Below, piece by piece: positions 10,011 to 21,128 of a DNA stretch of 64,000 nt; positions within the stretch are counted from its first letter, which is position 1; each line of letters begins with the position of its first letter. The notes beneath the pieces are model-generated. The model saw nothing but the letters and a program-made list of their open reading frames with translations. It did not search any database and had not been told where the DNA came from. The DNA is from Sphagnum compactum (Eukaryota; Bryophyta; Sphagnopsida; Sphagnales). The stretch is from the NCBI GenBank assembly GCA_965153455.1, contig OZ234495.1, positions 10,722,875 through 10,786,874 on the forward strand. The letters run 5' to 3'. The position numbers and the translations under genes were made by a program.

Positions 10011-12262
10011 CTACTGCATCCCAACAACCTCCCATTCCACATAACGCTCAGTAAAAGTATAGCTATGGACAGCTGTGTGGTAGTAACATAGATCAGAGCT
10101 GGTAGTATCACCAGGGGTTGCATTTATTGAAGCATCCATCCCCACAAATAGGCGATGAGGGACAATCAAATGTGCTTCTCTGCGTTGAATATCCACACTC
10201 TTTCCAATCCTATCTGCAGATCTAGAGTCCAGATACCGGAGGAAAGCTTTGCTGGTATTGTGAAAGTAGCGCACCAAGGAAAGATCCCCGTGTTGGAGTC
10301 CTCTGGCTAGAAGTTTTGCAAATCCAGGATCATCACTGGTTCGTGCACTTATGCCCACAAGCGCTTCCCTGAGGTCATCCTCAGTGAGCCTGGATGTGCT
10401 GATCTGATGTGCACTGTCTGGGCAATGCAATGGCCAGTTCATTAAAAGGGTGACCAGGGTCACCCCTGGCATATCCTGTTCTAACAGTGGCCCCCAATCT
10501 TGCAAAACCCCTGCAATGCCCTGGTATGTTTCATCAGCTATGTTAGATGTGTCAACCCGATGCAGCCTCACACCAGACCTTTGCAGCTTGGTGGCCATGC
10601 TTGATGCATCACAACAGGATAGTCTGCAATCATGAAAGCCAGAACTCAGAAAGCCAAGCATAGGTAAAATGAATCTGGGAGAAAATGAGGAAACTTGCCT
10701 CCCTCTACAGCAAGATGCTGACTGAAATCCACAAAGACAGGTACAGAACAGTACCTGAAATGAACTTGACAGGAATGTAATCTGCTGATGAAGGTTGAAA
10801 GCCTCTCTCGGAGATGGAAGAAGAGGTGTCCATAGAGATCCATGGGAGGTAGATTTTCCCTGGTGGCTGCTGCAAGAAGGCTGGAGGGATCCCACCCATC
10901 CAATGGTGATGACCCATCTGCCAGTGTTGCAGTCACTGAAGAATTGTGGAGATATGGATTCAACCGGTCATGCACTCTCTTATCTGCACTGAATGGAAGC
11001 ACTAGGCCATGATCTAAATACTCCTTCCATGCAACTCTGTGGGCAGGTTGCAAACATCCCAGCTTGCAGTTCAGAGCATAACTTTGTGGCTGCACACAAG
11101 ATTTCGAGGTAGTAGTAGCCACTGGAGATTCTTGTACAGTCACCCTAGGAATGAGATTCCACAGAGTTGATTTGTCAAACTGTGCATGAATTGTGGAACC
11201 TCCTGATCCTGGGAAGAGCATTTCATGGAATTTCATCTCAGTTAGGGTTCTGTCTAACAGGGTCCTAGCTGCATTATCACAGACCAACAGTTGGTTGGTG
11301 GTGAGTAAGACTGAGCACCACAGGGCAATGACAGTATCAATTGCCTCAAACCCATAAAATCTCAGAAGTTCCAGCATCAAAAGATTCCTGAAAGCTATTT
11401 TGGGGTTGTAATCATTGAGGTACACAGTGAGTGACCCCTGGAAGTGCTCTGGCAACTGGCAGACTGTTTCAATCGTATTCCGAAGATCTCCACTTGCAGC
11501 AAAACAAACCCGGATATGCTCTGGAAGACTCCCCAAATGGTTTCCCAACAAGCCATAAGCAGGAACATTGCCCCATAACCACTCAGAGCCCTTCATCACA
11601 ACATCTGTCGTAGGTCCCTGTGTTTCCTTTGGGGGAGAAGGTGGTGGTACATCCAGTTGACTTGAAAGACACTTACCTCTATGTTTCTCCCAGTTTTGCA
11701 TCCTGCAACCATCACTGCAGTAACTCACAAGGTTGCAAGAAGGACAGACTATGATGCCTGGCTTGGAGCACAAAGAGTCAGTTACATGTGCAATGTGATT
11801 AGCACAAGGATTCATCTTCAAAGGCTGGTTTCTAATGCCTGACCCAAATGAAGTGATTTCTGGCAACTCAGCCTCATTCATTCTCAAACTCTCTGTCTCT
11901 GGTGTTTCTTCAGTTGACAATGTGTGGAAGCTGCATGCTTTAGCAACATGGCCATCTGGATGATGTGTATACTGGATCTTGATCCTAAAGCTTGAGAGAT
12001 AGGAGCAGTTCACATTGGGCCGGAAGTACTGCAGATGGTTCTTGTCAGCAATCTCGTACTCTGAAGACTCTAAATGACAGTCATTGTTGCTCTTGGTTGC
12101 TTCAGGGTGCTGGTTCATAGAAGCTAAAGGACTCCAATGATCATCCAAAATTTTCTGGCATGGTGGAAAAGATGTAGACCTCTTCACAGCACCATCCCAA
12201 GGTCTCCACAGGCCAATGATGAGCTGGCCCAGAGATAACCTTGATCCCAACCTGGCAGCCAT
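10011..12262 (-). CDS. MYND-type zinc-finger protein with DUF4470-like domain
   Basis: Two coding exons: 12262-10755 and 10623-10011. The intron 10754-10624 is GT-AG, phase 2, 131 bp, and joins ...QVHF-R-LSCCDASS. The product is 706 aa. Residues ~153-198 form a MYND finger: C173-x2-C176, C182, C186, H194 and C198, with C153/H156 and C165 as possible members of the first pair, which is not a clean CxxC. Residues ~228-300 (WLWGNVPAYGLL, ASGDLRNTIETV, LNDYNPKIAFRNLLML) match the DUF4470 pattern that follows MYND fingers in fungal and some plant proteins. The second exon contributes a segment with VDTSNIADETYQG. MYND fingers usually bind proline-rich partners; the role of this protein is unknown. 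No signal peptide or membrane segment is visible. Confidence 0.85.
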
Positions 12263-12267
12263 TTTCT

Positions 12268-12300
12268 CTAAACAGCAGCGGTCTTCATGTCAAAATGCAT
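12268..12300 (-). other. Ten-codon uORF just before the MYND-gene start
   Basis: Directly after the proposed 5'-UTR splice acceptor (TTTTACAG, ending at 12301) an ATG opens a frame MHFDMKTAAV and stops at TAG, five bases before the main ATG at 12262. Scanning ribosomes would meet it first, so it may lower translation of the main frame. This depends on the 5'-UTR intron being real. Confidence 0.5.
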
Positions 12301-12939
12301 CTGTAAAATGAGCCCAGAAATCAAGATATGTATGAGATTGCAAATCCTATGCATCAACAGAGTTTCCATGCACATTAGTCGAAGCCTCAACTGCACCCCC
12401 ATACACAGCAACTACATATCTTAAACTCATGAGGAAGCTACAAGCTCAGTTGCATAGTAACACTCCAATTTAATGCAAGAGATGGAGAGACTACGGAAAA
12501 TAGAATGCAACTAGAAGAAGAAGTAGACAAACTGCTCATTTTCATGCCTCCCTCTCAACATATTCTCATCCCATGTACTAAACCCTAAACCCATGAAAAA
12601 AACCATCAGTCCCAAGCAAGTTCTGCATCAACATCTGCACTGCAACGTTAGATCGCAGTATCAAACTAGGCCCCATATCCCAGAGCTTCTTCATCAGTGA
12701 TGAAAACAAAAAAAAACCCAATTGATTTCCTCTCCACATACAGTCAGACCCTAATTCCAGAATTTCCCCCCACTGGCCATCAAAATTTTGCACGAAAAAC
12801 ATATGTCCCCCCCCATCCCAACTCTTCCGTGCGCGCGTGCGTGCGTGCGTGTCTCTCTCACCCACATACACAGAGAGATACAAGCTCAATGATTTTCACT
12901 CCTGTGCAGAGATTTCCAGGAGTGTTGAATTTTGCTTAC
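12301..12939 (-). other. Probable 5'-UTR intron of the MYND gene
   Basis: Minus-strand donor ATG|GTAAGC (12939) and acceptor TTTTACAG (12301) have strong consensus and bound 639 bp without long open frames. An alternating purine/pyrimidine GCGTGCGTGC run lies at about 12831-12850. Confidence 0.5.
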
Positions 12940-13151
12940 CATTAATGAAAAAGGTTTGGGTACCAACACCAAGTCTGCATACTTTGTTGAGAGTGTTGGG
13001 AGTTGATGATGAAGAAAAGAAAAGAAAAACCCCCAAGTCTTGTCCACGACAAAAGGGGAGAGCTCTCTCGTCTCGTCTGGTCTCGTCTCGTTGCCTCCCT
13101 CCACAGAGCAGCTAGCGCTAGTGTGTCCTGTGTACTTCCTTTCTTCCTTCC

Positions 13152-13182
13152 TTCCCTCCCCTCCCCTCCCCTCCCCTCACAC
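13152..13182 (-). other. G-run tract with quadruplex potential in the MYND 5' leader
   Basis: The plus strand reads (CCCCT)n, so the minus (transcribed) strand has at least four GGGG runs separated by single A residues, 40-75 bases downstream of the predicted start. It would lie in the 5' UTR exon and could affect transcription or translation. Structure formation is inferred from sequence only. Confidence 0.5.
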
Positions 13183-13252
13183 CAAGAAGCAATTACAACA
13201 TTACAAAACAATTGGGGTTGGAATGGCGCACCAATTCCAACGCATAATCCAC

Positions 13253-13260
13253 TTTATATA
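13253..13260 (-). promoter_or_regulatory. TATA box for the MYND gene
   Basis: The minus strand reads TATATAAA. A start site about 30 bp downstream (near 13225) would give a leader exon of about 285 bp ending at the donor at 12940/12939. Confidence 0.5.
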
Positions 13261-13299
13261 ATCCACAGTTTCCAACAACAAGTGCTGATTTTGCACAAT

Positions 13300-15720
13300 T
13301 GAGGTGCCAAGCTCAAGTCCCAGGTGCGAACACACCTCCTCCTATCCTTGTCACCAAAATTGCCGTGTGAGTACACGGTGCCAATATCCCCTAATCCACG
13401 TCACTATATCTTTGCAAAAAATAGCAATCGATCCCCCCTTTCCGTGTCACTATGTTCCAGAGACCCGGCGGGTAGGATCCGGCTAGAATTCACTGAGGGA
13501 AGGGGGAGGTAGGACAATTGACACCATAAATTAATCATATGATGCACGCCCCCGTGTGCATGCATGTGTGTATTTGCAACTGATCCCACCTGGACAAATC
13601 CCCAAACCCGCAGCAGCAAAACTTGCTTTGAAATCTTCAGAGAGAATCGCTTCTTTTCCCGTCTGTTCCTGGCTCGATTTTCTGTTGCGCGAAGCAAGCG
13701 CTCCTGTCGCTCTGCCCTGCTCTGCTGGGGGGGCGATGGCGGGAGAAGAGTTAGGGTTAGGGCACAGATTCCATCCACACGTGGAGAAGGGGAGCAGATC
13801 CTGGCATTTCTGAGAGTTTCATCCACACGTGTCGATCACCTGCATGTTTCATCAATTACTTTCATCCACATTCATCTGGGGGTGCCCATTTCCAAGTGTT
13901 GGCCGGTTCTTAGTTCTTCCTGTTCAAGAGAACCTCCGGTCTAGGTTCTAACCTTTTTTCCCCAGTGTGAAAGAACCACCGGTTCCGGTTCAATGCTTTA
14001 AAAAAGTTTATAGATCCTCCGGTCCAGTTCCAGACCCGGTTCTTCACATTTTCAGGACCGTCCCATGGATGAAATATATCAAACTGCTATATTTAGCTAC
14101 TGTCCGTCTGGATTAAGGGGAAGCTTCTGACATCCTCGCTATATTTAGCTACTGTCCGTAGCTACTGTCCGTCCGGATTCAGCTGTATTTCCCTTTTTTG
14201 TTTCATGTTTAAGTGTTTACAAAAAGTTTCTAATTGTTAAGGTGTTTTTCTGTTTTTTTTTTTTTTTTTTTCTAGTTTTTTTCCTTTTAAAAATATATAT
14301 TTGTTCTGTTTGGATGTGTTCATCCATTGAAGAGCCCTCAGGAGCAGGCTTTCCCCTATATTTCATAACTTTTATTTTTGCTGCACGGTGATATCATTGA
14401 AGTACCTTACTACCTTGGAAGCTTTGACACTAATTATATTATTTATATAAATTTTGAAATAAAAAAATGGAAGAAATAAATCATTTCAAGGAAAATATAG
14501 ATTCTTTTGAAATATTAAAGATTTCATGTCAAATAATTAATTAAATTTGAAGATTTCATGTTGAATAATTAATTAAATTTGAAGATTTCATGTTGAAAAA
14601 TAGAATATTTCAATGGATTCTTTCTTTCAATAATGTGTTGACAAGCATCCTTTGATTGCTTATTTCAAAATTTGTATTGGGACCACATTCAAAATCAAAT
14701 ATCTTTTAGTCATGATGCACAAGCAAAAAATAAAAAAAAACAAAAAAAAAATACACTCAATGTAAATTAATTAAGCAATTTAATGCTCACCTAATCATTT
14801 TAAAACTTATTTTGAACCTTTAACGAACAAATTTCATCCCTTATTTGAGTACTTCACGGCAAAACTCTATTAATTTTGAATAATTGAGAAGGTGATTAAG
14901 GAAGAGGGGAGTTGAGCTCAATCTAGGTTTGCTATTTGATCCTACTTTGCTTTGATTTTGGCTGAATTTTTTTTAACTATAATGTTTTTTGTCATGTAAA
15001 TTTTTTTTACTCTAACAATTAATTTTTTAAAATTCAATTCATGGATGAGTAAAGTGAATCAAATGTTTAACTAAGGCTTTGAACACAAATGAAATGGGTC
15101 TAACAAGGGTATATATATATGTATACACTTAACCAATGGTTTTCAAAATCAATTATATTATAGACCTTATTTTTTACCCTTTATCAAGGTGTAGTAAAAA
15201 ATCAAAAGAACCCACCAAGGTATCAAAGTGAAGTATCTTGCATATTCAAATGCTGACCAGGATTTTCTTTTCTCAATTTTGTGGACTGGTGGTGATCTTC
15301 TACAAAGAGGATTTGCATTTAGCCAAATTTGGCTAAACGACAAAGAGTTTTTTTTTTTTTTTTTTTTTGGTTTTTCCAATTATCTTATGTTGCATCCATT
15401 GCAAAAATATCAAGAGAGATTTAGCATTTAAATGGTGACATGTTTCTAGAAACCTGTACCAAAAGCCCCAAAAAAAAAAGCTTAAAAAAAAAAAAGAATG
15501 CCCTCAAACTAAAAAATAAAAATCCTAGTCCTGAAAAAATGTCAATTTTTTTTGAATTATTTTTCATTCTAAATTTGGTAATTTTCTTTCCCACTAAATT
15601 AAATCACGGAGAATATGAGGAATTTTTATTTTATTTTATTTTATTTGTTTTTTAAATTTATTTTCCCCCACATTTTGTGCGAAATTTCGCACCCAAAAAC
15701 CTAGGGCTGATATGCTGAGC
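13300..15720. other. Intergenic region, including GGTTC-rich degenerate repeat
   Basis: 13600-13830 is GC-richer and holds short open frames on both strands that lack conserved motifs; it may be an untranslated leader or promoter. 13900-14060 is dense in GGTTC/GAACC words and resembles tracts in 17330-17660, 23640-23850 and 27600-27770. A word CTATATTTAGCTACTGTCCG is repeated at about 14089 and 14140. 14220-15720 is AT-rich with T and A runs and no gene. Confidence 0.55.
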
Positions 15721-16184
15721 CAGCAAACTCCAGATGCCAATCTGCTAAGGTGAGGTGTCAAAAAAGTTAAGCCTTCCATATCGAGGTGACAGGGACGTCG
15801 ATCAGGCTCCTGGCTTCCTTCTTCCCTGTTGTTCGCTCGCCGTCTCCCCCGCTTCGCCCTTCGGCGATGCCTTCGAGCTCTTCTTTGCGAGCATCCAGCG
15901 CCTCCTGTCGCGGCGTTCGTCGGGTTTGTCTGTGGAGAGCAAACTCAGCAGCTCTCTAAGTGGGCATATTACCTTAGTCCCCTTTTCGAAAATCCATGCT
16001 GCAAGGAAATCGAGCTAATTTTTTTGATCATCCGTGTTCAAGGCCTTTCAAATTTACAACACAAAAGCTTTAGCGGTTTGCTAGGTGTATTTACCTCTGC
16101 AATCTTCCCTGGCTCTTTTTCTTTTCAACAAAGTGCTGTCGAGTTTTGGTGGTGAGGTGTGGTTAAGAACAAGTTAAGGTAGCA
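15721..16184 (+). promoter_or_regulatory. Upstream and 5' UTR region of the lumenal-protein gene
   Basis: The GC content rises here compared with the AT-rich spacer, and two open frames (15755-16018, 15829-16155) overlap without conserved motifs, as expected for a leader. No clear TATA box was chosen. Confidence 0.35.
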
Positions 16185-19100
16185 ATGAGCCAATGTGCGA
16201 ATGCAATTGTTTCCGGAGGAATTCTGGTGGGGTGTGCATTACCCACCTCCGTGAGCTACAGCTGCAGCTGCAACGATACAAATCTCCATAGCGGGTCGCC
16301 TAAAGGAAGTTGCAGAATCAATTTCAAGTACGATGGTGGTTGCTCTGATCGGGCTTCCAGGAGAAAAAAGATTGTGATGATGGGGTTATCGGAGGAGGAC
16401 GGGAGAAGTGATGAAGAGGGCCGCAGCAGCAGCTGCAGCTACGCCGATCTCATCAAGAACGCAGCAATTGCAGTATCACTCAGTCTCGTTCTCTGTCTTG
16501 GAGGAGGTCCATAAACCCTAAACCCTAAACCAAAAAAATGTAACAGAAGTTAGAACATGTTTATAAGCTTCCGGAAAAAGTCTGAATGGTAATGGAAAAA
16601 AAGAAAATTGCGTTTGGCGGAGGTGTGCAGCAGTATTGGTCCGATCCTTGCTGGAATGAATACTGTACCTTAACCCTAAATCCTAAACCCAAGAAGAAGT
16701 GTGGAATGAATGTCAAAGATAAGGAAATTCTTCTTCTTTCTTTTCTTTTTAGTTTTGGGTGGAATTTTGGAGCAGGAACTGATTTGGCAATGGCGAAAAG
16801 GCTTGAGGGTGCAAATAATCCTGAGCTACTACCCAAGGAATACACCACGGTTATTGATGTTGCAGGATTCTTGTCACAAGGACAGGTCAGCCCCCTACTA
16901 GCTCTTGCATCTTCAAAATGGTTTTAGGGTTTAGGGTTTTAGGGTTCCCAACCCAACTTGGGGCTCCCGCTACCACGCTTTAAATTCATCAGGCATAGTC
17001 CATTTGATTCAAGGATTTTGTATGCTTTGGAAATACTCTGTTCTCTTTCTGATTGATTGATTCGAACTGCTTGCTTCCTTGCTTGCTCTGCTGTGATGTT
17101 TCAATTTGTGATTTGATTTGTGTTTTGTGAGAATGCATTGCATATTAGGAAAGCCGCATCAAAGAGGCAGTTGCAAGACTTGAGGAAGACACAGGATTCA
17201 AGCTCCGGGTGCTTGCACAAAATTACCCCATCACTCCAGGTCTGTATCTGCTATCAACTAACCTCATTGTTTCTGTATCTACCACCATCCTTGTTCCCAC
17301 ATCTACTATGATACTACGTACCACTGTTGGTCAGTTCTTTACTTTTATGAAGAACCTCCAGTTCTGGCTCTAAAAAATAAATTAGAATGGTTCCAGTTTA
17401 CAGATAAATGGAACTGGGAATCCAGTTCCAGCTCCAGTTTTTCACAAAAAAATCCGATTTTGGTTCTAGTTTAGGTTCTGAAAATCAGACTTGGTTCTGA
17501 TCCAACTCCAGGTAACCCAGACTGGAACCGACGGTTCACTGCTGGCTAATCACCATGTAGTTCTAGTTTTTCTTTTTTCTTTTTCAAAAATGTCTGTTCC
17601 AGTTCGGGTTCCACACATAAGTGGAACCAGGGAATCCAGTTCTGGGTCTGGCTCTTAGGCTAAAATTTTACATTGATATTCCCTTCTCTAAGTCTTTTGT
17701 CAAAAAAAATGCACAAAATAATAAAAAATTCCCACCAAAAAAGTATCACTTTCAACTGAAAATAAGTTGAGGATGTTTGACAGATTTTATGCTACAGAAT
17801 GAATGGGCATGGCTCAAGATGGACGTGTAATTTCTACTTGGCCTTCTTTAGGGTCTCTTAGTCAATGGGGGTACTGATGAGAACTTTGCCCTGAATTGCT
17901 CCTTTCACGATCTGACCTTAAGAGACCCTAACCAGTGTACGGAGTAACCAGAGTAACCAGTGTCCAATAAATGTTTCATGGCTTTCAAGTCCATTGCTGA
18001 ACTTTGATGGGTTGTTTCAACCTTCAAAAGAGAGTTTTCTTAATGCAGGAACATGTACCATCTTCATGGCAATATGCAGGGGTTGCAGTGCGGGAGTTTT
18101 GGCATGTAGATGAGAAGACAATTATCTTTGTTGCAGATCCCAGCCTAGGTATGTGATTGTCTTGAATTGTCTCTGAAATGAAAACCTGACTTAATTTTTC
18201 TTTTGAATTTGCTGCTACCTTACAAAACATAATCTTCTTCCTACCCTCTTTGGCGCCCTATAGATAAATAGGGTGCCTCAAGGATAGCAGGTTCATACTA
18301 TGTGAATTTTGTTGTTTTGAGGTTCAGGGCAGGTATTGTTCCTGAGCTTGGGAACTTGGGCTAACATGTTCTTTCCCATTTTTTTCATGCCCAAGAAAAC
18401 ATAACCTCTTCTACACCTTCCCTTCCCCTTCATTTAAATACTACCCACAGTGTCCAACTACACACCCATCAGACTTCTCTGTTGATTTGAGATGAGTGGG
18501 TTGTGAGAGATAGCGGGCAGGTTTTGGTCAATTTCAGCTTCTATGAAGCCTGTGGCCAGGCCCAGCTTGGTGAGGCCATGGGTGAGCTAGGAGCTGGATC
18601 AGGCCAAAAACTTGCCCGCTCCTTGCTGTTGACAGTTGTTAGCTCTATAACATATGTTACAGAATGGGCAAGGTGTGCTGATTAGGTCTATAAAATTGGC
18701 ATCCATGCTGAATGGCAGAGTTCAGCATGAGTTCATTAGTCAATTAAAATGGAGAACAATATGTATGGTGCCTTCTTTGTGGTTGTTTTTGCAGGCAACA
18801 TCTTGAACTTCAATGTGGGGGCTGGTGTGGACCTTAGTGTTCCACGAAATTTCTGGAAGCGACTTGCAGGCAAATATGGTAACTTGTTCTATTGGCACGA
18901 AAAGGCAAGTTTTAGTTTTTGAACAGTATAGATTGTAGTCCCTTACCATTGTTAAGCATCATAGATCTGTGCAATGCACATGAGTTAGTTCAGAAATAAT
19001 TGTTCACAATTTTAGTAGGGTTTAGGGTTTAGAATCTGTTATTGTGCAGATGGGCATATTTCCCTTTCTTCACATCTTGGTTTGTTGTGTAAGTTACGAT

Positions 19101-19265
19101 GTCACAGTGTCATTCTAATTGAGACCTTGTGTAGCGCCCATGTAACCAAAATCATTGTGTCGCATTGAGCAGGGTGAAGACGCATCAATCGAAGCGGCAG
19201 TCTCTGCTATTAGCAATTGTTTGCGACAACAGATTAATCCACACACATGTTCAGAGATTTGGTAG
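16185..19265 (+). CDS. Thylakoid lumenal 15.0 kDa protein 2-like, chloroplast precursor
   Basis: Six exons: 16185-16506, 16776-16885, 17149-17239, 18080-18148, 18795-18904 and 19173-19265. All phases agree and the product is 264 aa. The first ~107 residues are Ser/Lys/Arg-rich (transit peptide), followed by a hydrophobic stretch (NAAIAVSLSLVLCL) and AMA, a typical lumenal processing site at about residue 114, giving a ~150-aa mature protein. It contains PKEYTTVIDVAGFLSQGQ, EDTGFKLRVLAQNYP, DEKTIIFVADPSLGNILNF and GKYGNLFYW, and ends NCLRQ...CSEIW. I match these from memory to the plant protein encoded by At5g52970. The family acts in the thylakoid lumen; its precise role is unsettled. Intron 1 has a weak donor (G|GTCCAT) and intron 5 begins GCAAGT. 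Confidence 0.88.
16511..16532. repeat. Telomere-like CCCTAAA tract at the start of intron 1
   Basis: Three (C)CCTAAA units begin within a few bases of the proposed exon 1 donor. Related tracts lie at about 16672-16690 and, in the opposite direction (TTTAGGG), at 16922-16945 in intron 2. Confidence 0.75.
17330..17660. repeat. GGTTCC/GGAACC-rich degenerate tract in intron 3 of the lumenal-protein gene
   Basis: Words such as CCAGTTCC, GGTTCTG and GGAACC recur every 10-30 bases, giving many short self-complementary pairings. The same style of sequence occurs at 13900-14060, 23640-23850 and 27600-27770. No terminal repeats were found. Confidence 0.5.
18905..19172 (+). other. GC-AG intron 5 of the lumenal-protein gene
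   Basis: The junction AAG|GCAAGT matches the usual strong context of GC donors, and the acceptor is TTGAGCAG|GGTGAA. A GT donor at this position would break the conserved HEK-GEDASIEAAV junction, so the GC donor is favoured. Confidence 0.75.
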
Positions 19266-20860
19266 ACATTTGCTATGGCCATTTTTCAACCACGATCTTA
19301 TGTGTCCCATTATCAGAATTGTGTAGCGATTTTAAAGAAACCAGTAGATAATCTAACTTTCTTTGTACATTATCATTGCAGTAACCAGCAAGACCCTTAT
19401 AGGCTGGGTATTGTATTTTCAATTTTTAATAACCTACTTGAAACCTACCTTACCTAGAACAATATAAATGATAGTTCTCAAGGTGGGTATTTGTGAAGTG
19501 GCCCTTATGCATTGCCAATGGTTATTACTGAAAAAAAACATTCAAGTAAATTGATTATTGAGGGCAGATTTGATAAATGGTGCATTAAAAAATTCAGAAA
19601 CATTTGGACATTGATACCTTATGTGAGATAAAAACTCAAAAATAACCTACCCAGCCAGTTTATGAAAGAAAGCAATAGCCAGCCTGACACTGGTTTATAG
19701 CCAACTTTGGCTAAATTCAACCTTGGAGAGGAATGACCTCTAAGGAAGAGAAAAACCATGTCTCAAACCCAAGAAGGGTCCTTAAGAAAGAAAGGAGTTG
19801 GTAGGCTAAAATTTGTAATTAAAAAAGTTAGGGTTTGGGGTTTAGGGTTCAAGCTTTATTCTAGAACTCACGGTTTTGGCATTTCAAACCACATCTCAAA
19901 TCCAAGAAGGTCCTTAAGAAAGAAAGCCAAAATTTGGTTTTAGACTAGGAAAAAAGAAAATCTTGATTCTAGACCTCACTTTTGGCATCTCAAACCAGGT
20001 CTCAAACCCAAGAAGGCTCTTAAGAAGGAACCACCTTCCCCAATTCGTATGAGGCAAGTAGTTATACAAGGCTTTAGGTCATAGACCAAAGTACAAGTAC
20101 AAACCACAAACCCAAGTAAGAATTGCATCCCCTCTCTTTGTTGGCCTTGCCTACCAAGGCAAGAAAATTGTGTTTAGATTCATTATAGAATATATTAGTA
20201 GCCAAAATTCATTAATGGATTTTGGCCTCTACGTAACAGGTCTATTTTTATATGAGGATTTTTGAAAGATGATATTTTGGCTTGTGTTGAAACTTGAGAT
20301 TATTTATAGAGTTATAATAATATCTTGAAGGATTTTGGTTTCTTTTAGAGGATTTTTTGAAGATTATATTTTTGCATGGTGAAATATTTGTGTTTCCATA
20401 ATTCTTCTTTTGCCTTAAGATACATTTTAATGTAAATGACAAGGCCACGGTGTGACACACCCCTTGTTTGACTTGTTTCACATGATTGGTGAGAGGTTTA
20501 GGACCTCAGCTTGGGATTTGAATTTGGGCGGGTGCCTTTCCTACTTTCGTGTTTGGGGGTTGTCTTGGCTTTGGACTTTGGTCCTCTTCTTTGTGTTCCT
20601 CCCTTCTCCCTTCTGGATTGGTGCTTTTTTTTTCTTTTATTTAATTCATTTCTTTTATTAAAGTTAAATATATCTACATGCAACAGAACCATTCATATTC
20701 ATAGACTTGGAATGAAGGGGTGAAAAAATATCCAAATTATATGTGCATTCGGTTTCACACTTGAGTTCGTGGGCGCTACCAAAAAGCAGTTAACATTGCC
20801 TGCTGGCAAACCTCAAAAATCTGCCACATCGGAAATGCGTAACTAGCCCATCAATAGGAT
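19266..20860. other. Intergenic region
   Basis: 3' flank of the lumenal-protein gene, then a short tandem array (19757-20035) and AT-rich sequence. Telomere-like motifs occur near 19832-19850. No further gene was recognised. Confidence 0.5.
19757..20035. repeat. Tandem repeat of ~115 bp, about 2.5 copies
   Basis: The string of words TCTCAAA-CCAAGAAGG-CCTTAAGAAAGAAAG recurs near 19760, 19893 and 19999, and the word TTTGGCATTTCAAACC (and variants) near 19873 and 19980. The copies differ in length. Confidence 0.65.
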
Positions 20861-20867
20861 AAGGTCG

Positions 20868-20896
20868 CAGCCAATAGGAATGCGACACCTCATTGG
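20868..20896 (+). promoter_or_regulatory. CCAAT-type boxes upstream of the DNL gene
   Basis: CAGCCAATAGG (near 20869) and a reverse-orientation ATTGG (near 20893) lie about 240-260 bp before the first ATG, in a locally GC-rich stretch that continues to about 21000. No TATA box was found. Confidence 0.35.
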
Positions 20897-21128
20897 AAAC
20901 AGAGGAGAAACGCATTTGGGGGCCGCTCGATGCGACGCATTCCTCGCTCGCGGCGAAGCGCGTGCGGAAGGAAGGGAGATTTGCTCCTTTACTTACTCGG
21001 CACCAAAATCTCGACTCAGAAGCTTCCCTCGCAATTTAGTTTCTTCCTGTGGCAGTTATAATTTGATGAGGGAGAATTCTAAACATAATGAACAGCTGCT
21101 GCAACTGCAAAAACTTATATAGCTAGTA

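Noticed and set aside
13404-13826. 140-codon minus-strand frame and overlapping plus-strand frames near 13556-13944
   Set aside because: Overlapping frames on both strands in GC-rich leader-like DNA, no recognisable domain, no consistent splice structure.
13900-14060. tRNA-like GGTTC (B-box-like) words
   Set aside because: GGTTC occurs repeatedly, but no A box, cloverleaf or acceptor stem could be drawn.
16586-16927. 113-codon frame treated as a separate small gene
   Set aside because: It is exon 2 of the lumenal-protein gene plus read-through into both neighbouring introns.
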